A DNA stretch of 64,000 nt, from contig NC_087075.1 in NCBI RefSeq assembly GCF_026151205.1, forward strand, positions 15,699,628 through 15,763,627, written 5' to 3'. The notes beneath the pieces were generated by a model. That model searched no databases, had not been told where the DNA came from, and was given only the letters and a program-made list of their open reading frames with translations. Source of the DNA: Bolinopsis microptera (taxonomy: Eukaryota > Ctenophora > Tentaculata > Lobata > Bolinopsidae). Below, one piece after another: positions 21,232-34,279 of this stretch. The translations under genes were made by a program, and so were the position numbers. Position 1 is the stretch's first letter. Each line of letters starts with the position of its first letter.

Positions 21232-22200
21232 AAAGTTTAAAGCCAGTAATATAACCCACAAAACTGACTCCTGGCACTCATTTCAGGATCTTAAACGGCC
21301 AGACAATGTGTTTTACACTTATCCAACTATTTACACCTTTTTAAACCCCTTTAAAGTCAGCAATATAATCCACAAAACTGAATCCTGGCACTCATTTCAG
21401 GATCTTAAACGGCCAGACAATGTGTTTTACACTTATCCAACTATTTACACCTTTTTAAAACCCCTTTAAAGTCAGCAATATAATCCACAAAACTGACTCC
21501 TGGCACTCATTTCAGGATCTTAAACGGCCAAATAACGTGTTTTACACTTATTCAACTATTTACACCTTTTTAAAACCCCTTTAAAGTCAGCAATATAATC
21601 CACAAAACTGACTCCTGGCACTCATTTCAGGATCTTAAACGGCCAGACAATGTGTTTTACACTTATCCAACTATTTACACCTTTTTAAACCCCTTTAAAG
21701 TCAGCAATATAATCCACAAAACTGAATCCTGGCACTCATTTCAGGATCTTAAACGGCCAGACAATGTGTTTTACACTTATCCAACTATTTACACCTTTTT
21801 AAAACCCCTTTAAAGTCAGCAATATAATCCACAAAACTGACTCCTGGCACTCATTTCAGGATCTTAAACGGCCAGACAATGTGTTTTACACTTATCCAAC
21901 TATTTACACCTTTTTAAACCCCCTTTAAAGTCAGCAATATAATCCACAAAACTGACTCCTGGCACTCATTTCAGGATCTTAAACGGCCAAATAACGTGTT
22001 TTACACTTATTCAACTATTTACACCTTTTTAAAACCCCTTTAAAGTCAGCAATATAATCCACAAAACTGACTCCTGGCACTCATTTCAGGATCTTAAACG
22101 GCCAAATAACGTGTTTTACACTCATTCAACTAATTACACCTTTTTAAAACCCCTTTAAAACCAGCAATATAATCCACAAAACTAACTCCTGGCACTTATT
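21232..22200. repeat. 115-116-bp satellite, about 8 copies
   Basis: The unit contains AAAGTCAGCAATATAATCCA, then ACTCCTGGCACTCATTTCAG, CTTAAACGGCCA and TTTTACACTTATCCAACTA. Adjacent copies differ at a few positions. Two higher-order variants alternate (GACAATGTG versus AATAACGTG), suggesting local multi-unit duplication. Confidence 0.92.
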
Positions 22201-23577
22201 TCATATTTAACATAATTCTGGCAATTATCATACAATTCCGTCCCTAGAGTCACTGATTTGCCGTCATTTAGTAACCACGGTATCTAAGTAACTGACTGTG
22301 TCATCTCACTTGGTAACCAAACTTTCATCCTCAGGAGGGTATATCTCAAAATTGAACTCTTAACACAATTCTCTCAAGAAGTTTATCGTATCCTAAACAC
22401 ATACCTTATTAGGAAGTTTATCGTGTCCTAGAAACAGTCCATATAACAGGATTATCACTTTCTCCTCCCAATCCACAGTATTCCGGAGTTTCTTCAATCT
22501 ATTTTCTGCAGCGTCACTAAAACTGCAAAACATTGCAAGTTCATTTGTAGATTTAATAAAAGGCTCGAAGAGGTTAATAAGCACTAATCATATAAATTAG
22601 ATTATAGTGTATAGTTCAGTCAGTTTTTTTAGACGCCTCCAATTCCATGAACCACCACGGGGCGACCTGCAAGTAAGAGCTGTAGGAAATTACAAAAGCA
22701 ATGTTGAAATTAAGTGACTTTTGTCATTTATGGGTGCTTATATAATAATTTTACCGCAAGGTTTTGATAATCTTTGTAATAAACTAGTGCAATGCTTGAA
22801 CAACTCACAATGGTAAAACTGTTTTATATAAAATAACCTAAAGCGAGAATGTCGTTAGTTAACTATAAAATAGGCTGACAGTACCAAGCGATGTTTTAAA
22901 GTAAAATAATTATACTCGTTCTAATTGATATTAGCTTACTTTGATTCATATCAACGAAAACCTACCTTTTATCTGCTTTCGTGAAATTCAAAAGTGATGT
23001 TAAACTTAAAGTAACACGAGCTCTTTTGATCAATTATGTACCAAGTACACTATGTAATACAGTCGATAACTGCTGTTAAAGCCAAAGTTCAAAGCGAGTG
23101 CAGAAACAAGAAATAGCGCGAAATTATAATGATCACACCACGTACACGTACAACGTATGATCTGCATTATGCTCCTTCATCAACTAATTCTAGTTTTAAA
23201 CGATTTTGACACGCTAAAATGCGCGCGTGGATTTGCGCGGCGCCTAGAAAATTTTCTAAGCTGTCGGATAGAGGTTAATTAATTTTTCTACTGTCAACAC
23301 AGCCCAAGTTATACATGTTTTAATATCAAAAAATGTCCAATTTTTTTGTATCATTTTTAACTAATTTCTTTTTAAATCGCTGCCACATCAAAATTATTTT
23401 ACGAAAGTACATTAAAGTTTCACAAAAAGCAAGCTTAATCGTTTTAGAACCAAATTAAAAAAGAATTTAGTATAAAAATGTTAAAACTTTAAAATTATCA
23501 ATGGAATGAATTGGCAACGTCCAAATATGTGTAAAATAAGACGAAGGGAGGTCACAACACTGCGCGCAGGAGTGTAT

Positions 23578-24647
23578 ATATAACATAGCCGAGTCTGCAG
23601 GGCCCCTTGTTATGTAATGCCACTGGAGTGTCGAACTTATTTTATTTCAGCTAAATATTTTCCAAAAGACCTTTTATATTGATATGCCCTCTTAGATTCC
23701 AGCCAGCTATTTTAAGATTTTAATCATAACGATTTGCCTCCGAAAGGCAGCGGTCACTACTTCATATCAAGTTCTTGATCCTTGTGTTACAGATTGTAGC
23801 CTCTTATCTAGGCTTATCTAGGCTGTAGAGAGAGATTTTCCAAGTCAAAGATTAGGATCCTGGGCTTAATTCTGCACCACTATTGCTCTACGAGGGTACC
23901 GAGGAAAGAAGGTGGACACCAAACGTGAGATTCAGCTATCAGAAGTTTCATACAACCTCATCCCTGCCCCTATAATGGAGTAGATCATGTGTTTTGTTAA
24001 AATGTTTTTGAAAAAATTATTAGTAGCAATGAATTGTGCTCTGCCAATTGCAACACTTAAAATTTGATTGTGCTCTGCCAATTGCATCACTTGATTTAAT
24101 TGAATGTATATATGGGCGATTTCACGTAAAGTAAATTACACTTTGCACAAAAATTTGGCCTTATTCTGACTCTCAAGCATTACACAAACATAATAGAATC
24201 ATGATAAATTGCATGAAACATCTCTTATGTACTCCACACACAGCTATATTATGATTTTTACTCCAACTGCTATGGCTTTTGAGTGAGGCACGTTTGAAAA
24301 TGTAAAGTAAATTACAGGGCACAAATTGACATTCCTGACCAACGTGTATTGAAATCTCATTTCGTGCCCAGGTGTGAGAGTAAACATTTAAATATTTTTC
24401 ATGCACACTGGCAAATGTCTTGCCTGTACTGGAAAGGGTTTGTTTTGGTAAATGGTTAATAGCTGTGTTCTGTAGAAGCCTTTGTTCCTTGTAAAGTAAG
24501 TTACTCTTTTGTGTCAAGTAGTTTACACTGTTACACAATCCTTTGATTTTAACTGTTTAAAGCTGCCCCTTTGTCTTTAATTCGTTTGCTAAGTGTATGA
24601 ACTATGTAATATATGATTAATAATGATATATCAGTTTATCATTAAAG
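23578..24647. other. non-coding interval
   Basis: No recognisable gene. A 121-residue minus frame at 24173-24538 has no family features and is treated as chance. Repeated GTAAAGTAAATTACA-like motifs start here (24125, 24305, 24490). Confidence 0.4.
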
Positions 24648-25236
24648 CCAATTAAGGGGGCCGGGGGGGGGCCTTCGTCAAAATTTTCTCGAAATTGACT
24701 TTATAGTTGTTTCTAATAGAGGGGAGTGATATCTATCAGATGCTTTTGGTCCCATGGAAAAATATTGTTTATAGACGAAATTATTATCGGTCAAATGTCA
24801 GCGCTTATGTGTAATTGTATTGCGCAAGCGATTTTCAATTTTTGAAAATCTTGAACCTCAAAAAATCGTCAAAAAACGAGGTTCAAGATTTTCAAAATCG
24901 AATAAAATATGTTTAAAGGCCTATCTCAAAATTCTGTTTGGCTCATCTCTTTTAAATTATCTCTAGAACATATCCTGAAAGTTTCAGGGTGATTGCTCAA
25001 AACATGTAGGAGAAAATAGATTTTTAGACTCGATTTTCAGGACACGTGATTGAAAATCGCTCGCGCAATACAATTACACATAAGTGCTGATCTTTGACCG
25101 ACAATAATTTCGGCTAGGAATAATATTTTTCCATGGGACCAAAAGCATCTGATAGATATCACTCCCTTCTATCAGAAACAACTAAAAAGTCAATTTCGAG
25201 GGAATTTTGATGAAGACCCCCCGGCCCCTTAATTGG
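24648..25236. mobile_element. 590-bp foldback MITE with about 190-bp inverted arms
   Basis: Arms at about 24648-24845 and 25040-25236 are inverted and highly similar. The outer ends read CCAATTAAGGGG and CCCCTTAATTGG, each next to a G/C-rich run (CCGGGGGG). The loop holds a further hairpin, with arms around TTGAAAATCTTGAACCTC at 24840-24898. No coding capacity. It has the structure of a long-TIR MITE. Confidence 0.8.
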
Positions 25237-27027
25237 TTGATTGATCCACTGATTGGGTCCACAGTTAGCCCAGTTATACAGAGTAGGTAGGTGGGCGTAA
25301 ATGTACGAATGTTTCCCAGCTCAAAAATTTGTGTTCAAGCAGGCCACTGGATTTTCTGTAAAGTAAAGTATTATTTATATTATTATATTTTCGAAAAGTC
25401 AATTTTTAACCATTTTAAACCATTTTTATAGATTTCTTTAATGAAATTCTGACCAGAACCAATCTATTATCACTTTTAAATAACTTTTATTCTGTTTGAC
25501 AATCGTTACTTGTTGTGTTTTACTACTATTACTGAATAAAAAGCATATGTGTAAATTACTTGCCACGTAAATTACTTGACATGTAACTTACTTGACGCTG
25601 GTATTGACATGATCTGATATCTATGGATCTAAATAAACAAGTACATTATGTCTTGACATCAGAGTTAGCTTGTTTTAGCAAGATTTCAGCAAGAAATAAC
25701 ATGAAATGTGGCCAGCAGAAAACTTTTTTGTTTTTTATGTATAGTAATTTACACTAAAAACAGGAGAAAGTAGAATAGCATTGCTCCGAATCTGCTTAAA
25801 TTTTGAGTCCCAAATTTTGCATACAGCTTCAGTGAAGTGGTATGCACCTTTAAAGATCAAGAATTAATGAATATTACAACAATCTCTTTTTAGTAAACAG
25901 CTTTTATTATAGAGTAGTTTTAGCCTGTAAAACATGACAATTTATGGGTATTTTGAAAACGCGATAACACAGAAACGAAGTGAGATATTTATAAGCGGTT
26001 TTTTGTGTCTAACAGTTTATAATCTTCTCTTTCAGACTCCAATCAAAGCTAGTGCCATAACTGAAATTTATTTTTTTCCATCCTTGTTCATGTTTCATGA
26101 AATTGCCCATATATATACTGTTTAATTCTGCACCATAGCATGTCTATTATAATATGTGCCTATTTTTCATCAGAGCTTAGGATTTGAGGTCCCTTCTGAT
26201 AGCTGGTATCCTTTTGAGCTATTTCGTACTTCGTTATGCTTAACTTTCTTTCTGTCATAACATGTTTTAATATTCCATATTTTATCATTTCCTTCCTTGT
26301 TTATGTACAAAAATTTTGTTTTCCTTAGTTCTAATTTATTTGCCTATTTTAAATGTTTGATTGTTGAGTTTGATATGTTCTGTCATTCTTTTTCAAAAAT
26401 TTTGTTTTCCTTAATATCATCATGTCATAAATTAAAAGAACAGGTTGTTGCGTAGGAATAAAATTGTAGATTGATGTATAAAATCTGGTTAATCCCATAT
26501 CACTTACTCAACAGGCACTAAATGTTCATGTGAAGACTGCAGTGATAGGACTCTTCGATGTGGAACTTGGATGGTTTAAAACGAGTTTAGGAATCTCATA
26601 CTCCTACTTTTAATACAGAACAACGCATCAAACAGTCACTGTTCACAATCTTCTATTTCTAGGTAAGCATGCTATACTTATAGCAGCTAGATTTTAGAAT
26701 GTATTTCTACACTGTGCTCTAAGTAATGTTAACTAAACATAGTGCTTTTACCAAAACTCAACAGATATAATGTCAAGCTTGTTAAGAGTAAAATGAAACG
26801 CGTTGAGTAGAATGAAAGGCGCTGATACGATCACAATTACATACACAAATACATAGTACTTCCAAGATGGGAGTGATGGTTAATTATAAGGTAAAATGTA
26901 TTATACTAAAATATAATATATAAAAGGCCCCTGACAATAATATAGATATTAATAAATAGTGAGTCCAAAGTGCCATTTGTTTTTAAATATTTAAAATTTC
27001 AGGTCATCTCCTACAATCGAGGATGGT
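25237..27027. other. TTLL upstream region
   Basis: AT-rich with repeated GTAAATTAC-like motifs at 25550-25600 and 25742. A possible 5' untranslated exon ends at 26662 (donor GTAAGC) and could splice to an acceptor at 27001-27002 (TTTCAG), 25 bp before the TTLL start codon. This is inferred from splice consensus only. Confidence 0.4.
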
Positions 27028-30000
27028 ATGGACTCTGTCTACAACTCTGAACTCACTTTTTCACCCAAACTAAACGAAGCAAGCTTGAAATTAGCAGAAA
27101 AAGCAGCTCACAAGTGGAGAAGCCGTGCTCCAGAAATACGGAAATCTCGAGAAAGGGCCCTTGTTGCTGAAGCTAATGCAGCATTTACTTTTCATCCAAC
27201 AATGAATAGTAAGAGTCAAAAAATAATTTCAAGGATACGCAAGCATGACGATCACGATCAAGATAATGACTACAAAGGATCTAATGTTCAGCTTTCCTAT
27301 GAGCAAGGAGATTATTCTTCCAACACTGTTCATTCATCCGATGAAAGCATGAATCTTTCATCCCGTGAACCATCATTCGAGACAGCATCTGTTCATGTTG
27401 CTCAAGAAGCTGAAAATTTCATTCAAGAAGTTTTATCATCATGCAAAGGAGAGATATCTAGTGATGAAGAAGATGAACCAGAGCAAGAAGACAAAAGAAC
27501 AGAAAAGCCAAAAGAATTATCCCCTGCGCAAGAGGAGTTACCTAAACCACTTCCACGTAAAATGCTCAATCTTCCAAGGTCATTGCCGTATAACAATGCT
27601 GACTATTTATTTAAGATCAGATGTGCTAAGGAAACGGCTTTAGATGCTATTCGTTTGAAAAGAATTTTCACTATATTAGGGCCATATCCTTATTTGCGCA
27701 GAGCTCTGGTAAAAAGGGGATGGGTTGAAAAATTTAGTGACCATAGTTGTCAACCAATACTTGGTTCTCCACAAGCGATACGGCCTAGGCCCGCCAAAAA
27801 GAAGAAAAGAGCCTCAGTTAAAAAGAAGATTTCTGAAGTTCAAAACTCCTCTGAAAGTGAAGACTCAAGCTCAGATTGTGAAGATAGTGACCCAAGAAAT
27901 GACCCAGAATTCCACCGTATTGTGTCAAGACTTTTGAAAGATATTTCTCCAACTTTCATATGGACCATAAAAAGAGATGATATAGACTTTAAGTACCTTA
28001 ACCGAGAGCAAATAGTTAACCATTACTGCAAAGCGTCTTCTTTTACAACAAAGATTGGACTTTGTCAACATCTAAGGAGTTTACCTTGGTTTGATGCCAG
28101 TGATCCCAATGAATTTTTCCCCAGGTATGTTTTCCACAAACTAATTTCATTATGGGTAGGACCATGACAAATTTTAAATGATTCCACTATATAATTGCAT
28201 ACTTTTCATTCTGATATTAGTTGCAAATAGATATCAAAACTGATTGGATTTGTGCAATTCTCGTGTCGACTAATTTAAAGTCTTATTCTAAAAAAATAAG
28301 TACATGTTGATTGTTATGCATCTGTTATATATTAGATAATATTATGATTTTGAAACTTTTTCTTTAAGTAAATGTATGTAAGGTAAGTTTTCAAGATTAA
28401 AGAATCTCAGCAACCACTTTCTACAGTATCAAATAACAATCGTAAATTCCTCCAGGTGTTATCAACTCTACAGCGAAGAAGACAGAGGCGATTTTATTGA
28501 AGATTTTGAAATCTGTGCCTCACTATCCATTCTAAAAACGTATTGCAAACAGTATGAGGAGAACCTTAAAAAGGAAGAACTATCATCAAGTCAGGCTGAA
28601 TCTGACAAAGACGATATCCCTGTTGTAGATGCTGTGAACTTGGTGCCACTTTCCGCTATCACTTTAGCTACAAATCACCTGAAATTTGTTATAAGAAAAG
28701 TTCAAAACGAGTTTTTAGATTTCCCACCTGATCCAAAAGACGAGATGAGTCATTTTAAAAGAAAGCAGCTTCTTGGATTCTCTTATTCGTTGACATCAAA
28801 AGATTTTATATTTGGATCTTTTGATAAATCCACTCATGCTCTGGTTACAGGAATGATAGAAGTGTTTGAAGTGATGAACTTAACTCAAAACAGTATTGAT
28901 GGGCATACCAACACTTGGATAATGAAACCAGGAGCTAAATCGAGAGGGAGGGGGGTAGTGCCCCAAAACAACTTAGATGATATTTTCAAACTTGCAGACA
29001 GTTCAAAAGAGGAAAAATGGGTGATCCAAAAGTACATTGAGAGACCTCTTCTCGTGCATAGTATTAAGTTCGATATAAGACAATGGTTTATGGTCACCGA
29101 TTGGAATCCTCTAACCTTATACTTTTACCAGGACAGCTATCTCCGTTTTGGTTCACGTGCTTTCACTCTTGACGATTTTGATCCTTGCATACATCTTTGT
29201 AATAATTCTATCCAAAAGAAGTTCTTATCTTCTCAGACAAAAAACGAAACTTCTTTCGCCCAAGGAAACATGTGGACAAGTAGTGCATTCAAAAAGTATC
29301 TTGATAGACAAGGTCTCCTCCACAAATGGGACGATACTATATATCCAGGGATGAAAAAATCTATACAAATGGTGATGATGACGATACAAGACATAATTGA
29401 GGACAGGAAAAACTCTTTTGAGCTGTATGGTGCTGATTTTATGCTAGATGAAGAGTATAACCCGTGGCTAATAGAAATAAACTGTAGTCCTGCTATGGGA
29501 GGCACTACTAAAGTCACTGAACGGCTGTGCTCTGAGGTTCTTGATGATTGTTGCAAAGTTATCATTGACAAGCGAGAAAACCGCTCAGCTTCAACAGGAA
29601 AATGGGAAATTATCTACAAACAACCTCTGGTTACCGTTCCACCATACATCGGCGTTCAGCTTGCTCTGGAAGGAAAGTATGTTCCCAAACCTACCCCTAT
29701 TAGAAAGAAACTACAAGCTGAAGCTGACATCGACCGGCTTGCCAAGAAAGTGAAATCTCCGCGTAAACCCCAACCTGAAGTGATTGTATCACCTCGGAAA
29801 CCACACGTTCAGAAACAAGAGCTGAAAAGCAGCAAGATAGTGGGGATAACGGTAGCTGATGAAACCCAGTGTAACATGAACTACAACACACTGGTTTGCA
29901 AACACTCTAAGAAATACGACACTGAGTTCTACACCACTGCTCTTGCTCTCAGCAAGGCACCCTCCACTGAACTCAAAACATCAACATCTGTCCCATCCTC

Positions 30001-30664
30001 CCTGCCCGTTTCACCGACCAAGCAGGTTGAGGCGTCTAACTCCACCACAGCTCTGCCTAGCATTCCAACAATTGTCGCCACACAGGAGAGATCCTCGCCA
30101 CATCTATCCTCCCTGTCCATCAGTCCCATCTCGTCTACCCTACAGAACGAAGACAAGTGGACCGTTAAAAGGAAGAAGGGTCCTCCTAGTCGTGTCGTCT
30201 CCGAGTTGATACCTCACCAAATAAACCCTTACAGGTTGCAACAGATCATCAGTAGGCAGGCCAAGCCTAAACATTTGGATATGCTTGCTCTTCAAAACAG
30301 GTATTCGCATGGTAATGTTGGCTCAGTTGCGGTGTTAGATGTGAAACCAAAACGTCGGACTAAAATGGCCATGTCAAAAAAGAAGGTAGCTAAAATCAAG
30401 TCCCTCTCTAAAATGTCGAGCTGTCCGCACTGCGAGACGAAGAGTCAGACAGGTATTATCCTGAACTTACTGAAAGCAGGATCTCCGAACAGCTGTAAAC
30501 CCAACCTTGTTACAAAGAAAACCGACCTAACCATCCAAAACCAGAGGCCCAAGAAACACTTTCGAGTTTCGTTAAGCCAGGTGTCAACGATGTCTCAAAG
30601 TGTTGTAGATATTCAGCAGACTGGATCGTCGTTGAAGATCGTCGGGGAACAGACTTCGAGTTAG
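27028..30664 (+). CDS. tubulin glycylase, TTLL3/TTLL8-like, two coding exons
   Basis: ATP-dependent ligase predicted to add the first glycine to tubulin side chains in axonemes. Exons 27028-28124 and 28456-30664 join in phase (AG + G gives R366) to 1101 aa; the junction recreates the family motif FFPRCY. N-terminus: two F-x-P-x-x-N-type motifs as seen in ciliary proteins, then an acidic linker. Glycylase-specific N-domain: KRIFTILGPYPYLRRALVKR, then WTIKRDDIDFKYLNREQIVN. TTL ligase core: KPGAKSRGRG (522-531), RPLLVHSIKFDIRQWFMV (562-579), YGADFMLDEEYNPWLIEINC (690-709). The C-terminal about 350 residues are basic and Ser/Pro-rich with no domain. TTLL3 versus TTLL8 cannot be separated by eye. 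Reading through the intron gives a spurious stop at 28167. Confidence 0.92.
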
Positions 30665-31753
30665 GGTTTGTTGGGTATCTTTAGTTTTTACATTTTAGGT
30701 TTAACGTTAATCATAGATTTATTGTCGTTCAAGCGATTTTATTTTGATGAAAATCAGAGAGTCGACCATGTTATCCAATTTGAGATTAAATCGTGTTAAA
30801 GTATTTCGATCGGTTCTGAAAGAAATTCACGGAATTAATATTGAGTTCTTCACGGTATACAAGTATTATAACAAACAAGTTTGTCACAATATATAATCAT
30901 ATATGTTACGATCTATTCAAAGATTTAAGTTTAATTATATATCACACCATCGCATTATTAGAAATTTTAAGTCAGAAGATTGCATACTATTCACTTTTTA
31001 TTTATTGAATGTAATAATTCTTCTCTAATATGATTAATAAGTTATTCTGAAAAATTTTTAAATTGAACTCTGAATCAACAGTTCATTGCATGAATTTTAC
31101 AAACAAGGGGTATACTAGGAATTTAGGAGATTAGTATTATCATTACCGCCACTTGAAAGATGATTCGGGTAATTTTGCTTAAATTGATTAAATTAATTTA
31201 TTCCAGGCTGGAGTTCAGTATCAAAGCCGTAAGGTTACTTTACTTAAGTAACCTTTACTTACTTTACTTAAGCCTAGCACATTGCTCGCCGGGTGTTAAA
31301 TTCATTGATACTTTGATTTATAGATTATTAATAACGTATTAATAATGGATAACTAAGCTCTTTTGAGAAACGAATCACTTTTATGTACAAAGATGTGTAA
31401 ATATTTAAATGAGAAATTGTATGTAAATATTAAGTTCGAAATGAAATGTGTATATATAAATATAGATCAAGAATCAATAGTTCCCACAGTCAGACAACGA
31501 ATGAGTTTAAAAATTCCAACAAAATCTTTATAACATCATTGGTAAAACATTTTCGGACATCTTCAGTACCTAATAAAGATAAGGGTTAATACTCCAATTA
31601 TATCAGAAAATTTTAATTTGAACTAAAGGATGTTAGCTGTAAAAAGAAGCCAAACTCTCAAAAATGGAATGGGAAGCACTCGGGTATGGGGGGTTGTGAG
31701 GCCCCAACTAGTCGGAAAAAATATACTAGTCCCTGCATTAAGGGTGAAATAAT
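30665..31753. other. TTLL 3' flank
   Basis: AT-rich 3' untranslated and intergenic sequence. A small inverted repeat (GGTTACTTTACTTAAGTAACC) lies near 31230. No gene seen. Confidence 0.4.
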
Positions 31754-32250
31754 TTAAGGACCATTATCAAAAGTTTTATTTTCAAATAAAAGTGGCATAC
31801 CAAAAGGATCACATGAATTAATACCATATGGTTTCAAAGTTCTGAGTTTTTGAATAAGTAGATGTTCGTTAACTTCTAAATTACTAGGACTAGAATTCTT
31901 TAGGATAAAAACATTATAAGAAGCATCAAAATCAGGTCTATTGGAAAGGTTATGTGAGTCTATTAGGTGAGCTGCTAAACTGTAAGTGTCACTATCATCA
32001 GATAAAAAATCATCACTATGTTTTAAGGAAGGGTCTTTCAATAGTTTATAATAGTTAGCTCTATGTTCGGTTACTCTTTCATGCAAAGTCCTAATGGTAC
32101 GTCCAACATAGCAGAAAGGAGATGGACATAATTTACAAATGAATATATAGACTATGTTGTAGCTAGAACAGGTCCCTGGAGCTTGTCTTATCTTGACTCC
32201 ATTAATACAATAACACTTTTCACTTCCTAAATATAGAAATGTACAAAGTT
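31754..32250 (-). pseudogene. 5'-truncated Penelope-like element, GIY-YIG endonuclease end
   Basis: The minus-strand frame runs upstream beyond its first ATG (32086) to about 32250. It gives a Cys-rich lead-in (KCYCINGVKI), then NIVYIFICKLC and FCYVGRTIRTLHERVTEHR. This matches the GIY-YIG nuclease that forms the C-terminus of Penelope-like retroelements. The conserved tail follows: HLIDSHNL, LLIQKLRTLKPYGIN, DPFGMPLL. The RT is missing, so this is a dead 3' fragment. Confidence 0.8.
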
Positions 32251-33168
32251 TTTCTTAACAAGTTACTTTAGTAACAGAGTGTTAAAACAAGTCGATTCAT
32301 TGCAAATTCTGATTTGAACTGTGATCTTATAATACAATTTGGCATTTCACTGATAACGTGTTATGAAATGGGAACGCAAGTTTCAGTACAAGTTCTAAAT
32401 AATTTCTAACTAATTTCCATAACAACTTATAACACTTATATAACACAGAAGATTCTATTATAAACTGTAGAAAGTAGAAACCACTGTCTATTATAGATGT
32501 TCCACTTTATATCGTATGTGTTCCATAGTACACCACAACTCCACATCACTCGTACGTAAGTAGTACACCACAACTCCATATCACTCGTACGTAAGTAGTA
32601 CACCACAACTCCATATCACTCGTACGTAAGTAGTACACCACAACTCCATATCACTCGTACGTAAGTAGTACACCACAACTCCATATCACTCGTACGTAAG
32701 TAGTACACCACAACTCCATATCACTCGTACGTAAGTAGTCACCTCTACTATTCACTGTACTACTACTACTACTATAACTAGTAAGTAGTCACCTCTAGAC
32801 TATGCGAATGTCGTGTGTAGGTCAGATTATCGGCAGATCTGTGGTGAGAATTGAGCAGTGAATACGGTCTGAACATAGGTTCGGCAAGCTTTGCTTATGA
32901 ATGAGAGTTTTGTGTCGTGTAGTGTGGGAAAATACTAAACTTATTAAAAATATTAAACTTACTGATAGAAGTGAAAACAAGCAAGTTCAATAGTCATCAG
33001 CAAACTTTATTATCAATTATACTTTTACATCTTATATTTTTACATCTTTTTAATATTTTAGATAGTTTTCCTTCATGCAGGACTAATTAACTCTTTAAGA
33101 AGTTATTTTACTATCGAATTGTTAGAACACAGCACAGTGCAATATAATAATATATATATTATACTGTA
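32251..33168. other. non-coding with a 35-bp tandem repeat
   Basis: Between 32527 and 32740 there are about six near-perfect 35-bp units (GTAAGTAGTACACCACAACT then CCATATCACTCGTAC). No gene seen in the remainder. Confidence 0.75.
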
Positions 33169-33924
33169 CAGGGTGGGCCAAAAGTCACTGTGCAAACGTT
33201 GGCCTTAATAGCTCAGTCACTGAGTGCCCAATTGAAACATTTTTTTCCGGTATGACTTACTACCACCACTGGTTCGAGGAATTTGCCAAATCGAAAAATA
33301 TTCGTGTTCATTTTTTTTCAAATGAAGGTTCATTTTTGCATTTATTGGATATTCGGATCGAGCTAAATTTCATTGAATTGTGTTTGGCCATCCGAATTAC
33401 GTTTGTCCTGAAAAATTAGAGTTGTAGCTTCTCAGATCACAGATGACCGAGATACGAAGCATAATGAGTTTATTCATTACGTGTGATCAGGTGATTGGCT
33501 TACCTAATCACGTGATTAGGTGACCCCGTTAAACATTACGGGAATCGTTAAGGTTGCCAAATTAAGGTGTCGTGTCACGGTGTCACATAATCACCCAGTC
33601 AATTTTGTTAAAACGAGATACACAAAATGCTTGATAACTTCGTCATTTCTAATCTGTTTTGCCTCATTTTTTTCAGATCAGAGGCAACATTTAATAATCT
33701 ACCGTCTCTGAAAAAATTTGGCGTCCAGCATTTTCAGAGAGAACAATATAGGTGTTTAAATATTGAATGGGCGTAGTCTAAAATATTCGAATTTTCAAAT
33801 TTTGGCGACAGAATCCTCGAACAAGAAGGTACAGTATGCTATCTGCAAAGCAACAGCTCTCAAATATAAAACACGGCGGAGGTACAAGACCAAACGTTTG
33901 CACAGTGACTTTTGGCCCACCATG
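33169..33924. mobile_element. 756-bp Tc1/mariner-type non-autonomous element
   Basis: Terminal inverted repeats of about 30 bp start CAGGGTGGGCCAAAAGTCAC (33169) and end with the inverted form starting CATGGTGGGCC (33924). A TA dinucleotide flanks both ends, the target duplication typical of Tc1/mariner. I see no transposase; the 73-residue frame inside is not recognisable. Confidence 0.78.
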
Positions 33925-34247
33925 TATAATCAATTAATATATTATCATGCTAATAAAGTATCAACTTCTTACGAGACGTTTTAACATTCTACATAATATT
34001 GTATGTTATTAATATAGTAATATGTCGCATATTTCACCCCTCCAGTCTAGCAAAACTATCTGTTTTTCTGCCAGCTGTGCAAGAAGCAAATAAGCAGCTT
34101 ATCTATGAAATATCTGACTTACATTCAAATGGTCGGACATTTCATACCACAATATTGGTCCCTGCTTTCAAGTATCGGGTAATCAAACAAAATTTAAGAT
34201 TGCACTAAACGTTTTAGCAGTGTGTGTCATCTGCAGTAGTAGTAGTA

Positions 34248-34279
<32 letters not shown>

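Larger units (their letters stand above)
19711..23577. mobile_element. 3.9-kb element with about 35-bp terminal inverted repeats and an internal satellite
   Basis: Terminal inverted repeats beginning CACTCCTGCGCGCAGTGTTG, about 35 bp, lie at 19711-19746 and, inverted, at about 23543-23577. They are flanked on both sides by TA-rich sequence (a TATATAT-like target duplication is possible but cannot be told from simple sequence). The interior has no long ORF; it holds the 115-bp satellite. This is probably a non-autonomous DNA transposon of unknown superfamily. Confidence 0.6.

Noticed and set aside
24173-24538. 121-residue minus frame
   Set aside because: No recognisable motif; AT-rich region with motif repeats; no splice or start support.
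28125-28167. Apparent end of a 379-residue protein
   Set aside because: This is the TTLL intron read through; the donor at 28125 restores the FFPRCY family motif with the next exon.
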